From: Siphonodentalium dalli
Lineage: Eukaryota > Mollusca > Scaphopoda > Gadilida > Siphonodentaliidae
Reading direction: 5' to 3'
Assembly: GCA_032622095.1 (NCBI GenBank)
Contig: CP136064.1
Coordinates: 175,662,247-175,726,246, forward strand
Length of the DNA stretch: 64,000 nucleotides
Position numbers and translations under genes: made by a program
Part shown: positions 23,824 through 34,269 of the stretch, in pieces
Layout of the letters: every line of letters begins with the position of its first letter
Position numbering within the stretch: position 1 is the stretch's first letter
Notes under the pieces: generated by a model
What the model was told of the DNA's origin: nothing
Databases searched by the model: none
What the model saw: the letters and a program-made list of their open reading frames with translations, nothing else

Positions 23824-24772
23824 CTGCAAAGAAGAAAGGTGAATATCATTTGGGCAATGAATTTAGCTTGTTTGATACATGTAAAGAGTCACCCTCAAGT
23901 TGAGTGGGATTAGCGATTATCACAATAAGTCAGTTAGTTTACGAAGAGAGATGACAACATGATTGGTATTCTCATGACTACTGCACCTACAGCATGAGGG
24001 TGACTTTATATTTATTAGATACCTCACAATACACAACAAAATTTGTTAACAATTGTCAACTCATTAATGTGTAATTAATATATCTGTGTGTATATTTGAA
24101 ATAAGATATCAAACCCTACTCAACATTAGCCCTTTCGTTACTGAATACTAAACACGAATAGTTCCCTTGGGAAATGTTCAGATAACTAGTGGTGAACTTA
24201 TTATCTAAACATTTCCCACCATGAATAGGAATCCTTCTGCACTTGTATTATCTGTTCGTTTGTTTTTGCTTATATTTCCACGAACATCCCTCCAGAAGAA
24301 AAATAGAGCATTCCAATTTATACTTTTATAACTGATATGAGATTTCATTCAGTAAAGAAAGGGTTAACATACTTTGTCAACATTGATATAAAGAGATATG
24401 GAGGTACGAACTCAGTATGAGTGTTCAGTGCTTCAAATTTACTTGCGTCAGTGAGCGTGCAGAACCAATTCTCATTTCTTACTGAAATGACCATGTATCG
24501 ATCGGAATGGAACATTGAGATGTCCCTCAAGTTCCACTCAGATCAAACTTGAAAATTTATTTTTGTATATGTCGGTATTGAGCCACACTAATGTTGGAAT
24601 GAGATAGCAATTTCTACAATAATACTGTCGACCATGTCGAGGTGGCTTTTTGGGACGGTAGTTTTTTTTAAGAAAAAAAATTGACTGCAACTAGACAATG
24701 TCCTGCATGTTCTCAAAGGTGAACCACACACCGCGCATCAAGATATTTTTTTGAAGATTGCTCAATTTATTA
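23824..24772. other. Intron sequence; contains a TTAA-type MITE (24130-24363)
   Basis: First part of the intron between the giant exon and exon 27719-27769. The MITE at 24130-24363 starts CCCTTTCGTTACTGAATACT and ends TTCAGTAAAGAAAGGG before TTAA (24364-24367). Its left flank is TTAG rather than TTAA. Related ends occur at 4258-4421, 10805-10867 and 34310-34400. Confidence 0.5.
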
Positions 24773-24776
24773 TTAA

Positions 24777-25246
24777 AGGTACTCAATCCGATCAGAGGGT
24801 CCTATATTACTATTTCTTTGGCTTTGGGGGTAAAAAATAATTGATTCGAGTCGAGGAACCTACCAATCAACGCTCAGGGTGATCAGATATCGATATTTTA
24901 AGTTTCGTTATTTCTATTCTTTCTGTCCCAGAACACAGTCAAAATTGCGTTATTATTACCACTTGATTTTAGAGTTATCCATCCTTGTCTGTTTGAATAG
25001 TGTTTTGGTGTACACATCTCGAGCAGATTACGAAGTTAAGGGCAATTATTAGTACTCATCTCGAGAAAATAACAAATTTCAAAAATCAATATCTAATAAC
25101 TCTGAGCTTTGTTTGATGGGTTCCTCAACTCGAATCAAATATTTTTTAACCCCAAAGCCAAAGAAATAGTAATATAGGACCCTCTGATCGGATTGTTGTT
25201 GTTGGAATCTGTTGAGATGGGGACCCTCTGATCGGATTGAGTACCT
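24777..25246. mobile_element. TTAA MITE family C, copy 2
   Basis: TTAA at 24773-24776 and 25247-25250. It has long inverted ends AGGTACTCAATCCGATCAGA...GGCTTTGGGGGTAAAAAATA. The right end carries a ~45-bp insert with a repeated GGACCCTCTGATCGGATTG, shared with the 32571-33040 copy, so these two are one subfamily. Confidence 0.88.
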
Positions 25247-25250
25247 TTAA

Positions 25251-25945
25251 TACAACACAAATATTATTTCCTAAGTCAAATAAAATAAAACTTGTCCTGC
25301 GTCTTCTCAAATATGAACCACGTACCAAATTGCTCAAGTTACCACAAGGACAACCCAAAAACAGCAATTTGTAAGTCGAAAAAAGAGGCATAAATCCGTC
25401 AAAAATCATAAGACTGTGACCAAATCCGAACTTGGCCTGCGTCTTCTCAGATGTGAACCATGTACAAAATATCAAGAAATTCTGTTCAATATTGCTCAAG
25501 TTATCATGCAGACAACACGGGTTGACAGACAGATGTACATGCTGATTATCATAGTCCTCCAAAATTTATCGGGGAACAACAAGAACATCGGTAGGGCATG
25601 GCAAAATATGCCAGTGGTAATTCCTACAAAGGGCGGAATCCAAATTCGAAAGTAACCTGTACTTTGGGCTAGTAAACTCACATAACAAATTTCATTCCAT
25701 TCAGTTTAGACGTTATTATCCGAAAAATGAAAAAAGTGAATTGATGGACCCATTATAAAAAGCGTCTATTTCCGCCATTGACAAACCTTCATGACATGTG
25801 ACCCAACAGCAACATCGCGATTTGGCAATAACCTCAATGCCAATGTAACAAATATAAAACAATCATGGCGTATCATGCAATGAGAGGCTGTGGATACACG
25901 CACAATGGAACAATACACAACAAGCACTTCGCATATGCATTGCTT
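25251..25945. other. Intron sequence with fragments of the 170-bp repeat
   Basis: Words such as CTTGTCCTGCGTCTTCTCA, CAAATCCGAACTTGGCCTGC and AATTCGAAAGTAACCTGTAC mark two or three diverged repeat units between 25290 and 25740. GGCATGGCAAAATATGCCAG at about 25596 matches the segment just before array 2 (40850). No exon is seen. Confidence 0.45.
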
Positions 25946-26776
25946 GTCCAGGCGCTCGGTGCATGAAAATGTAAGAATTGCACAAATTATGATAAAAGCA
26001 TGAAACTTGCCACATAAGTTCCTTGGACCTTACTGATCATTTTCAGATATGGACCCCATTGAGATTTGGCCCCGCTTAGCAACGGTTGCTAGGCAACTAC
26101 CCGAAAGTATAAAATGCTCATATAAGGATGGATTACAGTATTTCATTCAATGTTAGTAACAATTAATAAAGGTGCATCATAAATGTTAGTTTTCAATGTA
26201 TATAAGATAGAATGGTCAATTTTGTTCATCAGCCACAACTTGCATTATGGTCATTGATGCTTTTGAAATTTAAAAATAATATGGGTTGGTCTCTTCAGAA
26301 TGGTCGCAATGACACCTTCCAACCATAGAAACTATCCATCCCCATATAATATACACTGTGTGACGTATTAGCGTATATAACATGTATTTCAGACTAATCT
26401 ACCATCAATTCTGGTCCAAAAATCTCAGAGAAGAGCTAGTGCCAAATATACATTTTACTGTCTGGGTAGCTGCATAGCAACGGTTTTTATGGACATTATG
26501 ATAGGAAACAAGGTCACAAGTCTTTGTAATTGATCCTATGTCACAAATAGAACTCAAATATGCAATCCACAACAGCTAACATTGAATGAAATACTGTAAT
26601 CCATCCTTATATGAGCATTTTATACTTTCAGGTAGTTGCCTAGCAACTGTTGCTAAGCTGGGCAGAATCTCGATGGGGTCCATATCTGAAAATGATCAGT
26701 ATGGGGTAAGGAACTTATGTCGAAAGTTTCATGCTTTTATCATAATTTGTGCAATTCTAACACCAAGCGCCTGGAC
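25946..26776. mobile_element. Foldback element with ~210-bp inverted arms
   Basis: Left arm GTCCAGGCGCTCGGTGCATG... through GCTTAGCAACGGTTGCTAGG to about 26155 is mirrored by the right arm from about 26578 to 26776 (CCTAGCAACTGTTGCTAAGC...GCGCCTGGAC). The spacer is about 420 bp and has no ORF. No target duplication was identified. Confidence 0.75.
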
Positions 26777-27569
26777 TATTGAGTATATGCCATGGATATG
26801 CACGTCAGTATAATACACAAGCTTCGTGCATCTCACCGCATGATGTGGTGACAACGAACCCTTCAGCCATAGCATATGGGAGGCCAAATTCACATTTTTA
26901 TTTAGTAAATTACACTTAAGCATAATTCAGACACCCTCTCTCAAAACTCTTCTCAGTTTGAAATGGTTATCTCAGTCATTTAGTAAAAATAATGCTTCAA
27001 AGTAGAAAAGGTGAAGGCACTCTCCACTTTAGATCATACCATTTTGTCCATCATACCATTTTGTCCAAGGCAAGAAAATTAGCATAATTAAATTTTCTGC
27101 TTTAGCGTAATTCAGCCAATTGCGCTAAAGCGAAATTCATTTATGCTAAAGCGTAATTCTTCATGGAGAATTAAGATCACACTTGGGCAATCTGTTGAAA
27201 AATGTTCACACCAGCGCCAACCAATGCAGTCACTGATGACACAACAACAGTGCATAATAAAAGATGGATAAGTGAACAAAAAGTGTCCAGTCTGGTGACT
27301 CTTGTCTGTGATTGGCCACTTGGTTTATTGAAACTTATCATTGTTTCAGCCACTGCAAGCCAAATCATGAAGTCAGATATATTGGTGGAGGAAAGCCCAT
27401 GCAGAGGGATATTTTCACTAGGAAACACTCCAAAGCATATAGAAACCACCATTGCCTGATAAGCAGCTGATATACTTGTCCATATTACAACCAAACCAGT
27501 TTATCCTCCCTTTCTTGGATAAAGAATCCACATAATTGACGACATTTCTTGCTTACAGAATATAAGTTA
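26777..27569. other. Intron sequence with one end of the TATGGGAGGCC element
   Basis: TATGGGAGGCCAAATTCACA at about 26875 matches the termini of the large element at 48315-53100. It is followed by AGCATAATTCAG and TTGCGCTAAAGCGAAATTC words that recall its GCGCAATT palindromes. The other end is missing. The short opposed frames at 27177-27494 are not convincing. Confidence 0.45.
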
Positions 27570-27697
27570 CAGTAATGTCCTAAGTAATCGACCCCTTAAC
27601 CACAGCAGAATTATGGGTAACTTTTCAGGATTTAGTCGGAAATATGGCTTGTTGCCATTCATCGGAAAGCTCTCCCCGATTACTTAGGGCATTACTG
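27570..27697. mobile_element. Tc1/mariner-type MITE (TA target)
   Basis: Ends CAGTAATGTCCTAAGTAATC and GATTACTTAGGGCATTACTG are inverted copies flanked by TA on both sides. Length is 128 bp. Half copies occur at 6780-6835 and 62241-62307. Confidence 0.8.
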
Positions 27698-27718
27698 TAC
27701 ATATAAAAAGTATCATAC

Positions 27719-27769
27719 CTGACGCCACCTCCAAATGAACCAGCTAACTCCAGCTCCTCATCTCTCCTT
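27719..27769 (-). CDS. ZNFX1: ZNFX1 orthologue, 51-nt exon
   Basis: A 51-nt micro-exon encodes RRDEELELAGSFGGGV, with a split Arg codon at each end. The acceptor is TCATTTCAG before 27769 and the donor GTATGA follows 27719. It enters and leaves in the same phase (two bases carried over), which is exactly the phase the giant exon requires. The encoded acidic/glycine linker runs into the Arg/Gly-rich start of the giant exon (GDRGNDSSGG). It has no recognisable domain and is supported by splice signals and phase only. Confidence 0.75.
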
Positions 27770-27792
27770 CTGAAATGACAATATTGTTTTAA

Positions 27793-28021
27793 CCCTTTCA
27801 TGACTGGAGCTTACGCTGGTGCAGAGTTAAAGATCCTGTGCCAGTGCATTCTCTTATATATGCGAGTCTCACATAGGAGGCCTCACATATATGCAAATGC
27901 ACTGGCTTATATACAAGGTCAAGGTAAATATTGTTAGGCCAACGTATTCTCTTATATATGCGTGACTCGCATATATAAGAGAATGCATTGGCACAGGGTT
28001 TTCAAAAAATTTCAGGAAGGG
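27793..28021. mobile_element. Palindromic TTAA MITE, family B, copy 2
   Basis: TTAA at 27789-27792 and 28022-28025. The inverted ends are CCCTTTCATGACTGGAGC and TTTCAGGAAGGG. The interior consists of opposed TGCATTCTCTTATATATGCG repeats. It lies 20 bp upstream of the acceptor of exon 27719-27769. Confidence 0.82.
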
Positions 28022-28293
28022 TTAAACTACCATCTCCAGTTGGCTTATGATGGCATACCATGCAATGCACCTTACCTACTGAGCCATCAGGTTGGGTACT
28101 GGGGAAGGTTCACTTGATAAAAAGAGTAAATGCTGTGCAAATAATTCACATTAGAAAAGAAACGTTAAAGGTCTTTCCAGAATGTGTACAACGCAAATAA
28201 GTCTCCCTCAAGCCGATTAGAACATACGATTATATTAGATTACTTCTGCATACAAAATCATTACTAAAGGAGTTGGCATCCCCAAGCTATTAA

Positions 28294-28691
28294 AGGTAAT
28301 CAATCCGATCAGACGGTCCCCATACCATCAAGATACAACAACAACAACATTTCTTCAAAATACTCTTTTGTTATCAGAATCGATTTATTGCAACAAAATA
28401 ATGCTAACCACTGTCAACTATGGTATAAAATTTCCCAAAACTTGTTATTTATCAACATTTTGTTCAACAAAATATGTCCGTATTATCACTAAAGTATCAT
28501 GAAATTTGACCGTATTACCACTTGATTTTAGAGTTATCCATCTACACATCTCGAGAAATAACAAACTTTAAAAATCGATATCTGATAACTCTGAGCTGTG
28601 ATGTGTGGGTTCCTCGACTCGAATCAAATATTTTTTACCCCCGAAGCCAAAGAAATAGTAATTTAGGAGTGTCTGATCGGATTGAGTACCT
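28294..28691. mobile_element. TTAA MITE family C, copy 3
   Basis: TTAA at 28290-28293 and 28692-28695. Ends are AGGTAATCAATCCGATCAGA and TCTGATCGGATTGAGTACCT. It is shorter and more diverged than the other copies. Confidence 0.82.
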
Positions 28692-28695
28692 TTAA

Positions 28696-29880
28696 TAACT
28701 ATGATTCATGTGGTGATGTCTCGCATGCTAAAAGTGAAAATGATTGACACTAAACTACTATTTACTATTTGCATCACGCATGGCCATAACGTTACTCGGT
28801 AGTCACTACTCTCAATCGGCACCTGTGATATCTTCAGTCCGGCCACCAAACTGTGATTTTTTGCTAATGCTTGTTATTGCGTATAAAGTTTTTTTCTTGG
28901 TGGATTCTGGTGGTCTAGGGTCCCCTTCTGAATAATCCACCAGCTAACACCCGATCAGCCTTGAGGAATTTGAGAAATCGTGATAAACAAAGATGGTGGT
29001 CAAAATGGCAGAATTTGTCAAAACAAAATGACTTTTAACCCCATGGAGTTGAAAAAAAGATATGGAAACAACGATTTGTCACAACTAATATGTTTTCTGG
29101 ATGGACATATATCAATTTTAGCTCAACGATTGATAAAATATCAATGATGGCCACCAAGATGGTGGCTTAAAATAGCGAAAATCTTAGTTTTGACCAAATT
29201 CACACAAACGAACCTAAGTGTATGGAATATGACATTGTGTTTGATTTATTAACACATTTAACAAACTAATTCTTCATTTCAAAAGTAAATAGAGCCATTC
29301 TGACCATTGAGAGAGAATTTATGAGATCACAGATGCAATAGAAGCAAATACGTTTATAACTATAGTACGTCTGAGTCTGATGTATCGAGGGTTATACGAT
29401 ATGCGATAGGGGCTGTGGGTTCAATGAGTATATAAGGGAACAAATGCCCATATACATAAACATTGGAATCTACATGTAAACATGGGCAATAAAATAATTT
29501 TAATTCTATTTTAAGACGAAGGCGGGACATCGAAAACTGAAAATCAAAATGGGAATTTCCAGGAATCCCAGATACTCGATTCTCATTGGCGCATGTTCCT
29601 TTGTCGCGCTAATTTGATTGGATGGAACGTTTCAATGGAGTAATATGTTTGTATAAGGAAGGAATCATAAGAAATATTTCAGATTTTTTCATCTAAGTGC
29701 AGACTGAATAATTGTTAATTATGATTCTTCAGCATTTCTGTGAATATTAAGTGCCTGCTGTGGATTTTTGAGAAATTTCATTGAAGTTCTGTTGTGTCAA
29801 GTCTCAAATTATAATTATGACTCAATTTACTTCTTCAATTTAAAATACCTCTCTTGACTATGTTTGTTTAGTTGAATGAC
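28696..29880. other. Intron sequence, nothing recognised
   Basis: Contains a small inverted repeat (TGGTGGATTCTGGTGG / CCACCAG, about 28899-28945) and otherwise no exon, element end or RNA gene that I can support. Confidence 0.35.
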
Positions 29881-31408
29881 TAGTGCTGGACGATATGACG
29901 ATATATCGGGTATAGCCAGTTTTAAATTTGATATCGTCAATAATACCGTCTGAAACAAAAATATCGTAATACCGTCCAAGTTGTAACATTCTCCATGTAT
30001 GCTGAAACCCATTATGTGGTCCCAACAAACAGGGAATTTAGAGTAAGTATAATAGTATATACAAGTATAATAACTTCCCGGAAACAAGTGGTCAAAATAG
30101 TTTTAGAACATTGGAGCACGTGCTTGTCAAGTTGGATATGCTTTGTCGGAAACATCAAAGCGCTAGCAACAGTTGGCTACATTGTGAGATGATTAGTATG
30201 TCGTGCGCATGCAACTGGCACAATGACCTCCTTTCACGTTGGTGCAGCTTGCTCTGTCAACCGTAAATGGTTGCTTGGAGACGGATTACCTTGTTAAGAG
30301 TTTAAATTGACCCCACTAGCTGGTTGTGTCAATGTGTGCAAATCGCGAGTTAAATTATTTTGTGGACATGTGCCGTATGACCAAATTGTGGAATTAATAC
30401 AACACGCAAGCGTAAAATGGATCATGGAATTGCTAGCACATCCTTCACAAACTAATTAATATGTCTATATTTATTTTCCTCGGCTAAAATAGTGCAGACG
30501 CAAATTCATTTCATGTCGGCTTTTGCCTTGGCAATGTCGATTGCCGACGCTAATTCTAGGGCTGCTGTATATGTACAGTGAAGTCTCACAATGCCACCAA
30601 CTACCAGTTCCCACTAATAAATAGTCTGACAAATAACCAATTCCTCACTAATAAATAAAATGACAATTTGAAACCGAATGCGGCGCTTAATATGTAGTGT
30701 TAAGCTCTGTGGTCAAAGGGATATAACTCTAAAAATTTAGGCGATCTGAAAACGCATGTGAGCCATGTTATATGATTATTTATATCCCTTTTGTTTAACC
30801 CATGCATGCATATGCCGATGATTAACTCTCAATCACTAGTTCATGTTAGATGTCAGTAATATGTGCATGCTAAATACATGTATGTATGTGGGAACTACGC
30901 ATTCCCCTATTAAAGGATCAAAGAAGCCGACAGGTGTTGTTTATAAAAGCAGCTCATCCGCCTGACATCTCACACATGGGAACAATAACACATGCAGGAG
31001 TAATGGAGTATGCATGATTGTTTGAATAGTATTTATTATCAGTCATCACTGTTCACTAATTTTGACACTGTGTCATCGAAATGGTGCTTTGAACACTGCT
31101 TACAGTTTTGAAAGTTGTTATGTTCACTGTCGGCAAACTGTCAAATGTTGCAGATGAGTGGTCATTATACGGTGATGTACAATCAATGTGCAATACACAT
31201 TTACTAAACCTCACAGGCCCACAAATTGTAAATAAAACGTTGGGATGTAAGTGCAAAAATGAAACTTTATTTATGAAATATTGCATATATTATACATTGT
31301 ACATACCAATTGTTATATACCAAAATAAATATCGTGATAATATCGTTTATCGCGATGTTGTCTCCATAATTTCGCGATTTTTTTTTTATCAATATCGCCC
31401 AGCCCTAG
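29881..31408. mobile_element. hAT-like non-autonomous element with 7-bp matching flanks
   Basis: Ends TAGTGCTGGACGATATGACG and, inverted, TAGGGCTGGGCGATATTGAT, with ATATCG-rich subterminal sequence. GAATGAC flanks both sides (29874-29880, 31409-31415), close to the 8-bp duplication typical of hAT. There is no transposase in the 1.5-kb interior. Confidence 0.72.
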
Positions 31409-31684
31409 GAATGACAATTACTATGTTGAATACTCTTCTTGTATCTTTGTCATTTTATTTCAATGCAAATGACAAAATTATCACTCGATCTTTCCATGGA
31501 AATAAGTGGTTCACCAATGACATTCCTGCCGATTTAGAGCAGGCATCTAACCTGGCACCAGCTTCACTGGTGAATCACTCATTGCGACCATGTGTTCTAA
31601 TTTGGGGGATTTTCACAATTCATGCAGATCACATGCCATCAGAAACATTACTATGGAGTTGAAGATAATCTGTCCAATCAAATT

Positions 31685-32296
31685 AACACCCCTAAACTAC
31701 TATTTCTTCGGCTTCGGGGGTGAAAAATATTTTATTTGAGTCAAGGAACCCACTCTTCAAAGCTCAGAGTTACTAGATTTTGATTTTTGAAATCTATTTT
31801 CAACCACCTTGAATTGTTGTCAGCCTAGTAAAAATTCCATCGAAAATATATATGGACATGCGCGGACATTATGGGAGGTTACGGTTAGCCATGGCTTTGA
31901 TGATCTGAAATAATTCTCGGAATTAAAGATGATGTAAATTATCGCCAGAAATAAAATTATGTTGTGACAGTTGGCATGTGGATATACAGGGCACATTGTG
32001 TATATACTTATTCCCAATTCAGTAATCATCTTTTATGCATGAAAATAGAAGTTATAATACCATGCCGATCACACGTGAAAGAAGAATTTTTTTATAGACG
32101 TGCTATAGAATTCCAGTTCGAACCAGGCATACCATATATGGAAATTAAGGTGGAGACAACAAATAGATTGCAAAAATCTAAATCTAATAGCTCTTAGCTT
32201 CGAAGGGTGGGTTCCTCGATTCAAATCAAATATTTTTCACCCTTGAATCTGAAGAAATGGTATTTGAGGGCTGTAAACAGACAGGGCATCTTTAAT
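31685..32296. mobile_element. Decayed relative of TTAA MITE family C
   Basis: Left ACTATTTCTTCGGCTTCGGG...GAGTCAAGGAACCCACTCTT is mirrored by right GGGTTCCTCGATTCAAATCA...ATCTGAAGAAATGGTATTTG. It ends near CATCTTTAA, only about 15 bp from the 5' splice site of exon 32312-32410. Confidence 0.65.
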
Positions 32297-32311
32297 AATG
32301 GGAAAACAAAC

Positions 32312-32410
32312 CTCGGCGTTGACCTGAGGCAACCACCAACAGCACCAAGCGCTGAATCAGATTCTTCTCCGCTAGCAATTGGGTTCTTTTTATTCTTCTT
32401 CCGACTGTAT
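32312..32410 (-). CDS. ZNFX1: ZNFX1 orthologue, 99-nt exon (lysine-rich linker)
   Basis: The acceptor TTTTCCAG precedes 32410. The exon encodes a basic then acidic segment beginning YSRKKNKKNPIASGEESDS. The donor may be GTTTGT after 32312 or GTCAAC after 32324. Both leave the same phase and differ by four codons, so alternative donor use is possible. It is phase-compatible with exons 38538-38599 and 27719-27769. The decayed end of a TTAA-type MITE lies only about 15 bp beyond the first donor. The lysine cluster could act as a nuclear-localisation or RNA-contact patch, but that is a guess. Confidence 0.7.
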
Positions 32411-32570
32411 CTGGAAAATGATGAGTCATTCAAGGATTAGACTGCAATTATATCCTGGGGTTACAAAATTATGTGTCAAACATAAAACTTTGAGAAATTA
32501 ACTCCATTACACTTGAAACTAGCTCCCAACATATTGGCTACATGGTTCTATTCACTTTTCAACCTATTAA

Positions 32571-33040
32571 AGGTACTCAATCCGATCAGAGGGTCCTATA
32601 TTACTATTTCTTTGGCTTTGGGGGTTAAAAATAATTGACTAGAGTCGAGGAACCTACCAATCAACGCTCAGGGTGATCAGATATCGATATTTGAAGTTTC
32701 GTTATTTATATTCTTTCTGTCCCAGAACACAGTCAAAATTGCGTTATTATTACCACTCAATTTTACAGTTATCCATCCTTGTCTGTTTGAATAGTGTTTT
32801 GGTGTACACATCTCGAGCAGATTACAAAGTTAAGGGCAATTATTAGTACTCATCTCAAGAACATAACAAATTTCAAAAATCAATATCTAATAACTCTGAG
32901 CTTTGTTTGATGGGTTCCTCGACTCGAATCAAATATTTTTTACCCCCGAAGCCAAAGAAATAGTAATATAGGACCCTCTGATCGGATTGTTGTTGTTGGA
33001 ATCTGTTGAGATGGGGACCCTCTAATCGGATTGAGTACCT
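32571..33040. mobile_element. TTAA MITE family C, copy 4
   Basis: TTAA at 32567-32570 and 33041-33044. It is nearly identical to 24777-25246, including the 45-bp insert near the right end, so these are recent sister insertions. Confidence 0.88.
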
Positions 33041-33044
33041 TTAA

Positions 33045-34150
33045 CCCTTTCTTAAGACGATACAGACCCTACTTTCTTTTGTTCTTTCGGTGGCTCTTAA
33101 TGGCTAAGACACTGTGCTTGGGTTGTCTTATCAAGAAATCAATGAACCAGCAATCGAGCATTGGACAACAGACAATTACAAAGCAGGTGTGAGTTGTACT
33201 GACGCTCAAATCAGGTTGTCTGTTAAATGCTTAATTTCATAACGCAAGCGCGACTTTCTTAACCACAACATTCTTCTGTACGGGAAAATGGGGGGGGGGG
33301 GATCGAAGGAAATAAAACTAATTTTGATGAAAATGCTGTCTGATATATAGAACTAATTATGTCAATGCCGTTTTCTCACACATAAATTAATTTAAATTAT
33401 ATTTTTGCAGAATATTCTGCTATTGGGCTGAACAATATAGTAAGTGGGCACACCCCTCCATGCCACTTACATTTGTGCTGCGGCGGGAGAAACATTGTAA
33501 CATTGACGAAATGAGTTCTATATACGCATGGATGCGGTGACACGCCCTCCCCAAAATTTGATAAAAAATATTCCACATTAATTTGGTTGGAAGTTTCAAG
33601 CCTAACACACCATCAGTTGCAGATTTCGCATCGAAAATAGGTTGCAAATGATTTCATAGTTCAACATTTCAACCACTATTCATATATAGTGGTGTGAAAT
33701 TTGTCATGACTAAATTGGCATCAGTTGGAAATTCCTAACCTTACAGTTGTGCCTGGTTAGCGATTAGAAATTTCCAACAGGTGGATAGAGGGTACAAATA
33801 GAATTTCCCAAGTTAAGGAAATTATTCAAAGGAGGTGCAGTTATAAATTCCAAGTACTACACCTCAACGGAGACATTCTAGACACGTCCTTAAGTTTTAA
33901 ATATACCTTTGCTCACTGCAATTCTGATACAGATGAGTCAGCTCTCTTATCTTCACATATTTGTTCCAGCCACTATCGCAGAATTGGACATTTTACTGTT
34001 GACCGTCCAGGAGTTTACTTCCGACAGAATAATAATGCACTGGCGAGTTCATGTTAATCCCGTGCAACAAATTTAATTGATAGTCCCGTTATCACTGGGT
34101 TTCTATATACATCGTCTAAATTGGATAAATCATCTCACTAATGTCTTCAT
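33045..34150. other. Intron sequence, nothing recognised
   Basis: A G11 run lies at about 33291-33301. The minus frame at 33420-33647 shows no family match. No exon was identified. Confidence 0.35.
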
Positions 34151-34269
34151 AATTAAGACGGACGGCATACGTCTTGTTAGGGAGTGATAAACTCTTCTCA
34201 ATCGCGCTCTGCACTCGTGAGTAGAGTTTATCACTCCCAAACAAGACGCACACTGGCCGTCTTAATATT
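34151..34269. repeat. Palindrome with ~50-bp arms
   Basis: Left arm ATTAAGACGGACGGC..GTCTTGTTAGGGAGTGATAA is mirrored by TTATCACTCCCAAACAAGAC..GGCCGTCTTAAT. The loop is about 20 nt and contains ATCGCGCTCTGCACTCG. Its layout is similar to the palindrome at 1143-1316 but the sequence is different. Confidence 0.75.

Noticed and set aside
28744-28935. 63-codon frame ending in hydrophobic residues, possible small membrane protein
   Set aside because: The C-terminal part lies in a small inverted repeat; no start context, no splice support and no family.
31108-31662. 184-codon plus-strand frame
   Set aside because: Runs across the right end of the hAT-like element (31408) and its flank, so it is not one evolutionary unit.
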